Positions 8,530 to 16,132 of a DNA stretch of 35,527 nt are shown piece after piece. Below the pieces are notes generated by a model. It was not told the DNA's origin and did not search any database. It saw only the letters and a program-made list of their open reading frames with translations. Position 1 is the first letter of the stretch; each line of letters starts with the position of its first letter. The position numbers and the translations under genes were made by a program. The DNA comes from an uncultured Bacilli bacterium (GTDB lineage: Bacteria; Bacillota_I; Bacilli_A; RFN20; CAG-826): NCBI GenBank assembly GCA_944369075.1, contig CALVXK010000011.1, positions 1 through 35,527 on the forward strand, in the 5' to 3' direction.

Positions 8530-9918
8530 ATGTTCTATAGAGAAATTATCAAAAAACTTGAAGATTGGAAAAATGGCCCAAGGAAGCCTTTAATTGTAAG
8601 TGGTTTAAGACAGGTTGGAAAAACCACAACAATTTTAGACTTTTGCAAGAAAAATTACGAAAATGTGGTTTATATAGATTTTAGAAATAATCGATCTTAT
8701 AGTGAGATATTCGAGGGCGATTTTAATATTGATCGTATAACAACTTTAATTTCAACAAAAATGAGTAACATAAGTTTTGTTCCAAATAAAACAATAATCT
8801 TTTTTGACGAAATTCAAGAATGTGCTAAAGCTAGGGCTTCTTTGAAATATTTTTATTTGGACAAAAGATATGATGTTATTTGTAGCGGTTCTTTGCTTGG
8901 AGTAAGAAATTATAATCAAGATTTCTCGAGATCGGTTTCAGTAGGTTTTGAAACCTTCTTAACAATGTATCCTTTAAACTTCAAAGAATTTTTATTAGCT
9001 ATGCATAAAAAAACTTTAATACAATATATCGAAAAATCTCTCGAAAACTTAAGTGAAATCGAACCATTTGTCCATGAGCAATTATTAGAATTATTTAGAT
9101 CATATTTAGCAATTGGTGGAATGCCTGAAATTATCTCGCGTTTCATCGAATACAAAAATTATGACAATGTATTTAGATATCAAAATGATTTACTTACAAC
9201 ATATATTAATGATTTTGGCAGAAATATAAACTCTCAAAATATTGTAACTAGGGACAATAAATTATTTGAAAGAATATTGCTAGTATATCAATCGATTCCA
9301 AACCAATTAGCTAAGGAAAATAATAAATTCCAATATTCAAACGTACAAAGAGGGGGAAGAGCATCTACTTTTTATGATGCTATTGAATGGTTAATTGGAG
9401 CTGGTCTAGTTTATAAGGTTAAAAACGTAAAATCTATCGAAATTCCTCTATCTTTTTACCAAATCGAAGAACAATTTAAACTATATTTTGCTGATACAGG
9501 GCTCCTTTTCCCATCTTACGGAAAAGCTAGTCAAGATATTTTGCTAAAAGGTAATAGCGGAGTGTACAAAGGGTCAATTTATGAAAATGCCGTATGTACT
9601 CTATTATTAAGAAAAGGTTTCATTCCTTATTACTTCAGCAAAACCAATAGATTAGAGATAGATTTTGTAATTGAAAATAATGAAAATCCTATAGTATTAG
9701 AAGTCAAGGCAACAAATTCAAAATCTAAATCTTTAAATACTATTGCAGCAAAACAAACCAATTATGGTTCAAATGATTTTGTGTGTTTAAAATTTTATGA
9801 GAAAAATATATCGGTTAATAAAGATTTAGGAATAATAAACTTGCCTTATTACACCATAGATTTTATAGATTTCAACAATTTTACAAAAACAAAAATTAAA
9901 AAAATAGAGGGTGAATAA
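8530..9918 (+). CDS. AAA+ ATPase with DUF4143-type C-terminus
   Basis: This is a 462-residue protein. The Walker A motif G-L-R-Q-V-G-K-T-T is at 25-33, Walker B I-I-F-F-D-E at about 89-94, and a sensor-like C-S-G-S-L-L-G at about 119. The middle is the winged-helix-like region of AAA_14/DUF4143 proteins. The end carries E-I-D-F-V-I then V-L-E-V-K-A (about 376-392), the D-x(n)-E-x-K pattern of a PD-(D/E)XK nuclease-like fold common in this family. Members are widespread, often scattered as multiple copies, and their biochemical role is poorly known. No strong ribosome binding site is evident. rmuC follows after 29 bp on the same strand, so the two form a likely operon downstream of a 32-bp repeat array. 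Confidence 0.88.
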   Translation: MFYREIIKKLEDWKNGPRKPLIVSGLRQVGKTTTILDFCKKNYENVVYIDFRNNRSYSEIFEGDFNIDRITTLISTKMSNISFVPNKTIIFFDEIQECAKARASLKYFYLDKRYDVICSGSLLGVRNYNQDFSRSVSVGFETFLTMYPLNFKEFLLAMHKKTLIQYIEKSLENLSEIEPFVHEQLLELFRSYLAIGGMPEIISRFIEYKNYDNVFRYQNDLLTTYINDFGRNINSQNIVTRDNKLFERILLVYQSIPNQLAKENNKFQYSNVQRGGRASTFYDAIEWLIGAGLVYKVKNVKSIEIPLSFYQIEEQFKLYFADTGLLFPSYGKASQDILLKGNSGVYKGSIYENAVCTLLLRKGFIPYYFSKTNRLEIDFVIENNENPIVLEVKATNSKSKSLNTIAAKQTNYGSNDFVCLKFYEKNISVNKDLGIINLPYYTIDFIDFNNFTKTKIKKIEGE

Positions 9919-9947
9919 GATTTAATTTTTAAGGAGCAAAGCTTAGT

Positions 9948-11288
9948 ATGGATAACAATATATTAATGATAATTTTAATAATAATTGCAGTTTTACTTGT
10001 TTGTTTAATTATTGGAGTTATTGTTTTGTTTTTAAAAGTAAAAAATAATCAAAGTAAAGACTACTCAAAAGATATTAACGAAATTAGAGATAGTATTATT
10101 AAATCGACAGGTGATACAAAAGATGCTATTAAAGGTGAATTTATAAATACTCAAAAACTTTTATCTGATCAAATAAAAGATCAAAATAAAGAAATCTCTA
10201 ATTTTAAAGAAAACGTTATTAAAAATAATAACGATAATAATCAAGCTTTATTACGTTCTTTCGATGAAAGATTTGATAATACAAATACGAATATTGGAAA
10301 TAAATTCGATCATCTAACAGAAAAGATAGAAAAGAAAATGGAAGGAACTGATGATAAGCTTCAAAATAACTTGAAAGAAGGTTTTAAAACAAATATCGAT
10401 CATTTAGGTAAAGTTAATGAAGCCTTAGGTAAAATTACCAAATCTCAAGAAAATCTCGATAGTTTGAACTCTCAAGTTACTAAGCTAAATAACGTATTTT
10501 CTAATAGTCAACTTAGAGGCAGATTTGGAGAAATTCAACTTGAAAAGATTCTTGAAATTATTTTTGGTGATACAAGAGATATTTATTCTTTTCAATATGA
10601 ATTTAAAGCTAAAAGAAACGGAGAACCTCTTAGACCGGATGCAGTAGTATTCTTTGGAGATGAAGATAATACTTTCCTATGTATTGACTCTAAATTTTCA
10701 TTTGTTGAATACGAGAAAGTATTTGAAGAAAATCCTAGAGATATTGATTCTTCTAAAATAGTTCAACTAAAATCAGCGTTACAAAAACAAATAAGAAAAA
10801 TATCCGAAGACTATATCGTTACTGGCAAAACATATACTTATGCTCTTATGTTTATTCCAAGCGATTCAATCTTTACTTTTATTCAACTAAATGATTATTT
10901 ATATGAAAATATAATTGAATACGCATTAAAGTTAAAAGTAATAATTTGTTCGCCTTCAACAATTCAACCTATATTAGCAAATATTAATGTTTTGAGAATA
11001 AATAATCAATTAAGTAGAAATATTAAAGAAGTTATTACAGAGATTAATAAAGTTAGTCAAAGTTCAGCAAAATTAGTACAAAGTTGGGATAGTTTTGAAA
11101 AAACACTTAATTCTTTAATTAAGAAAAAAGATGCATTCCATAAAAAAGTACATGATTTAGGTGACAAGACTAAAAACGTCATTACTGTTGCTGTTAAGAA
11201 AGATATTATTACTAATGATGAATTAATTATAGAAGATAATAGTAATAATATCGATGATGAAGACGAAGAAAATACTGATAGTTTTTAA
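9948..11288 (+). CDS. rmuC: RmuC-family protein (DNA recombination/limitation)
   Basis: This 446-residue protein has one N-terminal transmembrane helix (residues 4-30), a long charged coiled-coil (about 35-170), and then the RmuC core: Q-L-R-G-R-F-G-E-I-Q-L-E, R-P-D-A-V-V and L-C-I-D-S-K-F-S. These carry the acidic and Lys residues of a PD-(D/E)XK nuclease-like fold. RmuC in E. coli limits inversion at short inverted repeats; its biochemical activity is inferred from the fold. The C-terminal tail is very acidic. AAGGAG sits before the ATG. The gene follows the AAA+ ATPase by 29 bp, which suggests joint function. A palindrome- and repeat-rich genome is a fitting setting. Confidence 0.9.
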   Translation: MDNNILMIILIIIAVLLVCLIIGVIVLFLKVKNNQSKDYSKDINEIRDSIIKSTGDTKDAIKGEFINTQKLLSDQIKDQNKEISNFKENVIKNNNDNNQALLRSFDERFDNTNTNIGNKFDHLTEKIEKKMEGTDDKLQNNLKEGFKTNIDHLGKVNEALGKITKSQENLDSLNSQVTKLNNVFSNSQLRGRFGEIQLEKILEIIFGDTRDIYSFQYEFKAKRNGEPLRPDAVVFFGDEDNTFLCIDSKFSFVEYEKVFEENPRDIDSSKIVQLKSALQKQIRKISEDYIVTGKTYTYALMFIPSDSIFTFIQLNDYLYENIIEYALKLKVIICSPSTIQPILANINVLRINNQLSRNIKEVITEINKVSQSSAKLVQSWDSFEKTLNSLIKKKDAFHKKVHDLGDKTKNVITVAVKKDIITNDELIIEDNSNNIDDEDEENTDSF

Positions 11289-11670
11289 TAAATAATTACT
11301 ATAAATTACTATTATCAATAAATACTATACTTAAAATAAATTAATAAATAATTAAGTAAACGACTACTACTTCCATCAAGAAAGCTAAAAGTAAAATTGG
11401 GCTAGATATAACTTAAGGTTTAATAATATTTATAATAGAAGAAGGCTATAATTAAATACAGGATATAAAAAACTTTAGACTATCAACAAGGCTTTATTAC
11501 CCTTATAGAAATAAAAAATTAAAAATTTAACAAGTCAAAGGGTAAAGATTATAAAACTTGCCTACTAATGAAAAAAATAATAGGCTATTGGCAACTCGAA
11601 GGCGTAAAACAAAATTAGTCGATAAACTTATTAAAAGTATCCATTAGTTTTGCTCTAAGGAGAAAATCTT
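11289..11670. other. Non-coding start of accessory module copy 1
   Basis: No convincing gene is seen in these 380 AT-rich bases. The segment around 11350-11392 (TAAATAATTAAG..., then ACTACT, CATCAAGAAAG and TAAAAG) reappears at 14828-14885 ahead of the second module, so it marks the left part of a duplicated unit. Confidence 0.6.
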
Positions 11671-11775
11671 ATGGAAGATATCATAATTTTAGTATTATTG
11701 ATACTTATTATTAAAATTATTGATGACTTTAATAAAAAAATGATGACCACAAAAAGTAGTCATCATAACCGATAA
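11671..11775 (+). CDS. 34-residue hydrophobic peptide (possible type I toxin-like)
   Basis: An AAGGAG 8 bases upstream precedes an ATG. The peptide reads M-E-D-I-I-I-L-V-L-L-I-L-I-I-K-I-I-D-D-F and then a basic tail. One transmembrane helix followed by charged residues is the general form of Fst/Ldr/holin-like type I toxins. Homology cannot be shown by eye. The 3' end of the frame overlaps a hairpin (ATGATGAC 11740-11747 with GTCATCAT 11759-11766). The equivalent position in the second module (15303) also has a 34-codon ORF ending in a hydrophobic stretch. A ribbon-helix-helix gene follows on the same strand. Confidence 0.5.
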   Translation: MEDIIILVLLILIIKIIDDFNKKMMTTKSSHHNR

Positions 11776-11843
11776 AAGTGTTTTCTATAATTTAATTAAA
11801 GGTTGCCTTCTCGGTTAAGTCAATAAAGAAAGGAGATGATAAT

Positions 11844-12020
11844 ATCGTAACAAAAGCACAAATTAGAGCTAGCAAAAAATATAGCAATAAGACTTACTCA
11901 AGGTTTACTATCAACTTAAGAAAAGTTGAAGATATCGAAATCATAAGCAAGTTAGAGCAAGAGCCAAGTAAAACTGAAGCAGTAAGAAAAGCTCTTGAAG
12001 AGTATTACAAGAACAAATAA
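11844..12020 (+). CDS. Ribbon-helix-helix protein, apparent AUC start (copy 1)
   Basis: This is a 58-codon frame with a short beta strand region (T-Y-S-R-F-T-I-N-L) followed by two helices ending in E-A-V-R-K-A-L-E-E-Y. It fits Arc/MetJ/CopG-type DNA-binding proteins, which act as dimers and often autoregulate. There is no in-frame ATG, GTG or TTG between the upstream in-frame stop (11793) and the protein body. AGGAG (11831-11835) is 8 bases before codon ATC at 11844, exactly where a start should be. The paralogue at 15528 has the same arrangement. AUC initiation is therefore inferred and would keep expression low. It lies 68 bp after the small hydrophobic ORF. Confidence 0.65.
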   Translation: MVTKAQIRASKKYSNKTYSRFTINLRKVEDIEIISKLEQEPSKTEAVRKALEEYYKNK

Positions 12021-12085
12021 AAAAGAGCCCAGCAACACCAAAAAGCCAAGCTCAAACGCAAGTAAATAGATTAATTGCTTTATAG

Positions 12086-12113
12086 CGCTAGAATCAAAAA
12101 TCTTGCGTTTTTC
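12086..12113 (+). terminator. Terminator after ribbon-helix-helix gene copy 1
   Basis: CGCTAGA pairs with TCTTGCG (one mismatch) around ATCAAAAA, followed by TTTTTCTTTT. The second module has the same element with a perfect stem, so this copy has drifted by one base. Confidence 0.65.
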
Positions 12114-12170
12114 TTTTGTCTTGATAAATTAGCAAAAGAAAATGGATTTAGATAATAAACCCCTTGTTCG

Positions 12171-12258
12171 TTAGAATTCTTTTAATTTAGTTAATCTCTT
12201 TCGCTCAACTGAATTAAATTTTGCTTTGTTTGATCTTTCTCGCAACTTAAAGCAAGCT
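12171..12258 (-). pseudogene. Fragment of a reverse-strand gene (copy 1)
   Basis: Read on the reverse strand, this gives N-K-A-K-F-N-S-V-E-R-K-R-L-T-K-L-K-E-F and TAA. The same segment at 15868-16029 reads N-K-A-K-L-N-S-T-E-R-K-R-L-E-Q-L-K-E-I-L. The protein is not recognised. No start is visible, and upstream sequence is the end of the HExxH protein gene, so this looks like a leftover C-terminus. Confidence 0.5.
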
Positions 12259-12260
12259 CT

Positions 12261-14519
12261 TTAAAATAAAAAGCCTATTATTAAGTGGTCTTTCATCAAC
12301 CTTATTATAAGTTTCGACATCTTTAAAATAGAGTTTTCGATTTTATCAAGATAACCTTTTGCATTTAACTCATAAGCTTTCTTTATAAGCGTTCCAGATA
12401 ATCCACCATCAACAAGTGAGTATCTTCCACTAACAAAATTTCTTAAAGCACTAATTTCATCAGTGTTGATATCACCATAAGCACTAGGCTTTTTATTCTT
12501 ATCGATTAACTCAACAAGATTTTTAACTTTAGAAGTAATCTTTTTATAGCTCTTTAAATGTTGTCTATTTTCTAAAATTTTGTTATGAGCGTTATTTAGC
12601 TCATTAACAAGTTTATTAACAAATTGGCTTTCTTTAGATAATTTTGTTTTATCTTTTAATGCTTCTATTAAATATGTTTTTAAATCATTTGTCTTAAAAC
12701 CTAAATTGTTTAAATAAGTATCTAAAGAAATTTGAGTATCATTATATTCAACGAGTGTCTTTTTGAATAAGTTATCTACTGCTACTTCGCTATTTTGAAT
12801 GTTGGTATCATTAAATAAATCAGTAATTGCATTATCGCTTCTATTAAGTTTAATATTAAATCTATCTTCTAGAACTTCACCAATAGAATTAAATGAATTA
12901 ACAAAATCAGTTGCTGATTTATAAGTAATTACTTCACCTTCTTTCTTATTAGCAAGGTCTTTAACTTCATTTTTAGAGAGTTCTAAAACATTAGATTTGG
13001 AATATTTATTGCTATCATTTTTTACAAAACAGAGTTGATATTGTAGTGCTTCATCATATTGGTCTTTGTTAAAATGCTTTGTTTCAACGTTTTGGTTGGT
13101 ATCAACCATGAATGCTACTGGTGCTTCACCATAAGTTTTAACAAAATAATCAGCATATTCTTTACCATGCTCTTCGGCAAGAACATCGTAATTAAAATCC
13201 ATTGTAGAGACAGTTTTAAAGCCAAGAGTTTTTGCGTAGATTTCTGCTAATGGTTGTTTTATGCTATTAAAACAATCTAAAGTTTTTGCACCTTTTTCTT
13301 TGATATAATCTCTAATTGCATATAAAAAACCTCTATTTTTAGATAAAGAAAAAACGCTAATTAAATCTCCACTTGGAGTAATGGAAAAGCCAGACAATCC
13401 ATCATCGCTTAAAATGTTTTGATTTTTAGAATAATCAAATGCTTCGTGAACATCAACTACATCTCCATTAGGAAGATATTTATTAACTATTTCAAAAATA
13501 TCATGGAATAAGTATCCATCAACATTTTCAACAATGGCGAAACTATTATTATTTTTTTGATTTACAAGAGACCTAACACCATGCCATAGGCTGTTTCTTG
13601 TGGTGTTAATTTGTCGTTTAAAAGTTGTTTCCAATAGTCTTCGGAAGCTGTCATCAATTCTTTGGCTTCCGCTATGGAAACTTTGTATGTCTTTGTTAGA
13701 TAGGTTTCTACTTTCTTCTTGTAATCTTCTAAACTCATTTGTTCTTTCATATAAATAATTATTATCATTTTCATCTAAATATTCAATATCTTTCTCATAT
13801 CTAACGGCTAAATCTTGATTTACAGCATTAGAAAGATTTTGATTGAATACTCGATTAATCAATTTTCTAGTTTCGTTAATTACTCTAGTATCAGAATTAT
13901 TTCTAAAGACTGTTTCCAGTGCGTTCATTACATTATCTTTAAACGAGCTTGGGAAAAACTTACGAACAAACTTTTTATAAGATAAGTTATTCGTATTATT
14001 CATTATCTTTTCTAAACCAAAAGATACTACTTCTTCTTTAAAGCCACTTTCATTTAATTCAGTATAATTATTTCTTATGTTTGCTAACTCTTGTTTGGAA
14101 AGAATATTTTTAGTAATATGTTCATATATAACATTTCCGTTTTCGCTTTGAATGACTTTGCCTAAAATAGCATGACCTACTAATTCATGAGTAATAACAG
14201 GAATATAATTTCCTTCATTTCTTGTATTCAAAGTTATTTCATTTGTTATAGGATTATAAGAAGCGTTTTCGTTTATATCACTTGTAAAATTAACTTTTAA
14301 AGTATTAAGGTTAGTTAACTTTAATGCTTTGGCTAACGATTGAACATTTTCTTGTGCTAAATATTGAGAGATAGTCATTTGATTTTCATTAATAATATTA
14401 ATCATTTTACCACTACGATTAGTCATAAATTCATTGGCATTATTAATTACACTTTGATTAACTGTCTTTTTAAATTCTTCAACGTCTTGTCTTTTATAAT
14501 AAGTTAGCTTGTACTCCAT
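12261..14519 (-). CDS. Mobile-element protein: HExxH metallopeptidase-like plus GNAT-like domain
   Basis: This is a 752-residue protein. I-T-H-E-L-V-G-H (His111, Glu112, His115) is a zincin HExxH motif, and a downstream F-K-E-E-V-V-S-F helix could give the third ligand. Residues ~325-480 include G-D-L-I-S-V-F-S, a G-x-L-Y-A-I-R helix, T-L-D-C-F and Y-A-K-T-L-G-F-K-T-V, ending in P-V-A-F-M-V. This is the order seen in acetyltransferase-like domains attached to phage or conjugative-element proteins. The last 20 residues look out of frame. One extra base near 12322 would give D-V-E-T-Y-N-K-V-D-E-R-P-L and a stop at 12247, so a 3' frameshift is likely. The start has no clear ribosome binding site. 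The role is unknown. Confidence 0.6.
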   Translation of the reverse strand: MEYKLTYYKRQDVEEFKKTVNQSVINNANEFMTNRSGKMINIINENQMTISQYLAQENVQSLAKALKLTNLNTLKVNFTSDINENASYNPITNEITLNTRNEGNYIPVITHELVGHAILGKVIQSENGNVIYEHITKNILSKQELANIRNNYTELNESGFKEEVVSFGLEKIMNNTNNLSYKKFVRKFFPSSFKDNVMNALETVFRNNSDTRVINETRKLINRVFNQNLSNAVNQDLAVRYEKDIEYLDENDNNYLYERTNEFRRLQEESRNLSNKDIQSFHSGSQRIDDSFRRLLETTFKRQINTTRNSLWHGVRSLVNQKNNNSFAIVENVDGYLFHDIFEIVNKYLPNGDVVDVHEAFDYSKNQNILSDDGLSGFSITPSGDLISVFSLSKNRGFLYAIRDYIKEKGAKTLDCFNSIKQPLAEIYAKTLGFKTVSTMDFNYDVLAEEHGKEYADYFVKTYGEAPVAFMVDTNQNVETKHFNKDQYDEALQYQLCFVKNDSNKYSKSNVLELSKNEVKDLANKKEGEVITYKSATDFVNSFNSIGEVLEDRFNIKLNRSDNAITDLFNDTNIQNSEVAVDNLFKKTLVEYNDTQISLDTYLNNLGFKTNDLKTYLIEALKDKTKLSKESQFVNKLVNELNNAHNKILENRQHLKSYKKITSKVKNLVELIDKNKKPSAYGDINTDEISALRNFVSGRYSLVDGGLSGTLIKKAYELNAKGYLDKIENSILKMSKLIIRLMKDHLIIGFLF
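13562..13738 (-). CDS. Possible nested small ORF (58 residues) inside the HExxH gene
   Basis: In another frame of the same strand, ATG at 13738 opens a 58-residue protein-like sequence (M-S-L-E-D-Y-K-K-K-V ... P-Q-E-T-A-Y-G-M-V-L). Its amphipathic, acidic make-up looks like small phage or plasmid proteins. The host frame here is Arg/Ser-rich but also readable. The ribosome binding site is weak. It could be chance, a true overlapping gene, or the real frame of a composite gene. Confidence 0.25.
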   Translation of the reverse strand: MSLEDYKKKVETYLTKTYKVSIAEAKELMTASEDYWKQLLNDKLTPQETAYGMVLGLL

Positions 14520-15302
14520 AATGTCAATATATGATTAAATCAACTCACAAACAAGGGGGGTATTTGCTAGTATGCTTTTAGATATATTAATGCCTTTTAA
14601 AAAATAGTAAATATTGGATGGAAATATTAATATAGTCTTCGAGCGAGTGGGTTGGTATTTTGCGTGTATAGGGGGGATGAATGAATGGAAAATCTTTTTA
14701 ATTCTTTTTTTCTTTTTTTAACCATTAGATTATTTATTAAAGCTAGGCAATTACTATTTTATTACTCAATTGCAATAAAAAATACGATAATTATCAAGCA
14801 TTTAATATTCTACTAAAATAAAACGATAAATAATTAAGAAAATAATTGATTAAACAACTGCTACTTGCATCAAGAAAGTTAAAAGAAAGCGTTCCTTATA
14901 TCGATTGCTATTATAATAATATTTGGAATAAGTAAAACTATAAATAAAGAATATATACTACAAAAAGTAATGCTATAAGATGAATTAGTGATATTAATAT
15001 ATTCATATTAAATAGTTTTATAATGCTTTAAATAATGCCTTATAAGAAATAGTGCTCTAAATAGTAATAAATGCTTGTTACAAGATTAATTGATTAATAA
15101 TGCTTATGCTTGTTTGTTCATAATATAATTAATGCAAGATTAATAGTAGCAATGATAAATTATTTAATGCATTTAATAAGAAATCAAAAAGAAAATATAA
15201 GATCATACGAAGTAAAGTGAATTATTTATAAATTTATTTAAATCACTTATTTACATAATAGGCTTATTATATTAATATATAGTCAGTAAGGGAGATAAAA
15301 AC
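14520..15302. other. Long AT-rich gap with the start of module copy 2
   Basis: About 780 bp without a supported gene. It holds two G6 runs (about 14555-14560 and 14671-14676), the second directly before ATGAATGAATGG, which opens only a 14-codon frame. From about 14828 it carries the sequence also found at 11350-11392 (TAAATAATTAAG..., CATCAAGAAAG, TAAAAG), which begins the second copy of the module. Confidence 0.55.
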
Positions 15303-15407
15303 ATGTCAAACTTACTTGGGTTATTCGACAATTGGCAATTTATTATTCTAAATGGCGTACTTAATAGCTCTAATAATTATATTGGTGTTATTAGTTATTT
15401 TACTTAA
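15303..15407 (+). CDS. 34-residue small ORF of module copy 2, probably frameshifted
   Basis: AGGGAG precedes ATG at good spacing. The peptide M-S-N-L-L-G-L-F-D-N-W-Q-F-I-I-L continues in this frame without a clear membrane helix. In the frame starting at ATG 15352, however, 19 codons read M-A-Y-L-I-A-L-I-I-L-V-L-L-V-I-L-L-K, a strong transmembrane segment like that of the copy-1 peptide (11671). A small frameshift would join the two. Either the gene is broken here or the short hydrophobic frame is expressed separately. A hairpin CCTAGGA/TCCTAGG (15424-15442) follows. Confidence 0.4.
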   Translation: MSNLLGLFDNWQFIILNGVLNSSNNYIGVISYFT

Positions 15408-15423
15408 ATAAGTAAAAAAAAGA

Positions 15424-15442
15424 CCTAGGAATTAATCCTAGG
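15424..15442 (+). terminator. Hairpin after small ORF of module copy 2
   Basis: CCTAGGA and TCCTAGG form a perfect 7-bp stem with loop ATTAA. There is no T-run after it, so it may be a transcript-stabilising hairpin and not a full terminator. Copy 1 has a different hairpin in the equivalent place. Confidence 0.45.
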
Positions 15443-15527
15443 CAAACTAATTACACCTTTATGTTATAGAATAGTTATTTAATTGTCAAGGTTCGAAAGA
15501 ACCCTCTAAAAAATTGGGGGTGATAAC

Positions 15528-15707
15528 ATCGCAACTAAAGCACAAATTAAAGCTACTCAAAAGTATAATTTAAAGACTTATACCACATTTAGATTTAACT
15601 TAAGAAATGATAGCGAAAAAGAATTAATCGATTTTCTCAAATCAAAGCCAAGTATCAATTCTTATATTAAAGAGTTAATAAAAAAAGACATTGAAAGTCA
15701 AAAATAA
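15528..15707 (+). CDS. Ribbon-helix-helix protein, apparent AUC start (copy 2)
   Basis: A 59-codon frame gives A-T-K-A-Q-I-K-A-T-Q-K-Y, then T-Y-T-T-F-R-F-N-L-R and a helix pair ending in Y-I-K-E-L-I-K-K-D. It is paralogous to 11844-12020. The in-frame upstream stop is at 15507 and the only codons between it and the body are AAA ATT GGG GGT GAT AAC ATC. The G5 Shine-Dalgarno stretch is 7 bases before ATC (15528), so AUC is the only plausible initiation codon. Expected role: DNA binding as a dimer, perhaps autoregulating the module or repressing the upstream small ORF. Confidence 0.65.
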   Translation: MATKAQIKATQKYNLKTYTTFRFNLRNDSEKELIDFLKSKPSINSYIKELIKKDIESQK

Positions 15708-15773
15708 AAAAAGCCCCAGAACCCACCAAGTTAAGAGCTCTAACAGCAAGTAAAATATATTTAATTGCTTTAT

Positions 15774-15806
15774 AACGCTAGAATCAAAAATCTAGCGTTT
15801 TTCTTT
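15774..15806 (+). terminator. Terminator after ribbon-helix-helix gene copy 2
   Basis: A perfect stem AACGCTAGA/TCTAGCGTT around ATCAAAAA is followed by TTTCTTTT. This is a textbook intrinsic terminator on the + strand, and it is the same element as at 12086 in module copy 1. Confidence 0.85.
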
Positions 15807-15867
15807 TAACTTGATAAAAAAAATAATCGTTTAAATTTAAGGCACTACAACGCAAAAGAAAAGGGTT

Positions 15868-16100
15868 TTAGACAATAAGCCCTTTATTAATTAAGATTTC
15901 TTTTAATTGTTCAAGCCTTTTTCGTTCAGTTGAATTAAGTTTAGCTTTGTTTAACAACTCTTGGCAGCAAGCAACTTCTCTACTTGTTTTATTCTTTTCT
16001 ATTTCTTCTTTTTGTTTTTTAATAGTCTTTTAGGTGTAATAATTCTTCTAAACTTTTGTATAAATAATCGAACGTATACCAATTAAAGTAAATACAATAT
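15868..16100 (-). pseudogene. Broken reverse-strand gene of module copy 2
   Basis: From 16029 down to TAA at 15868 the reverse strand is open for 53 codons (K-K-Q-K-E-E-I-E-K-N ... N-K-A-K-L-N-S-T-E-R-K-R-L) with no start codon. Just upstream, in another frame, it reads W-Y-T-F-D-Y-L-Y-K-S-L-E-E-L-L-H-L-K before a stop. One frameshift near 16025 would join the parts. The 3' portion matches the fragment at 12171. The 5' end is lost next to the amidohydrolase stop. The protein family is not recognised. Confidence 0.5.
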
Positions 16101-16132
16101 ATAAATAATTAAATCTATAAACTTTAATTATT

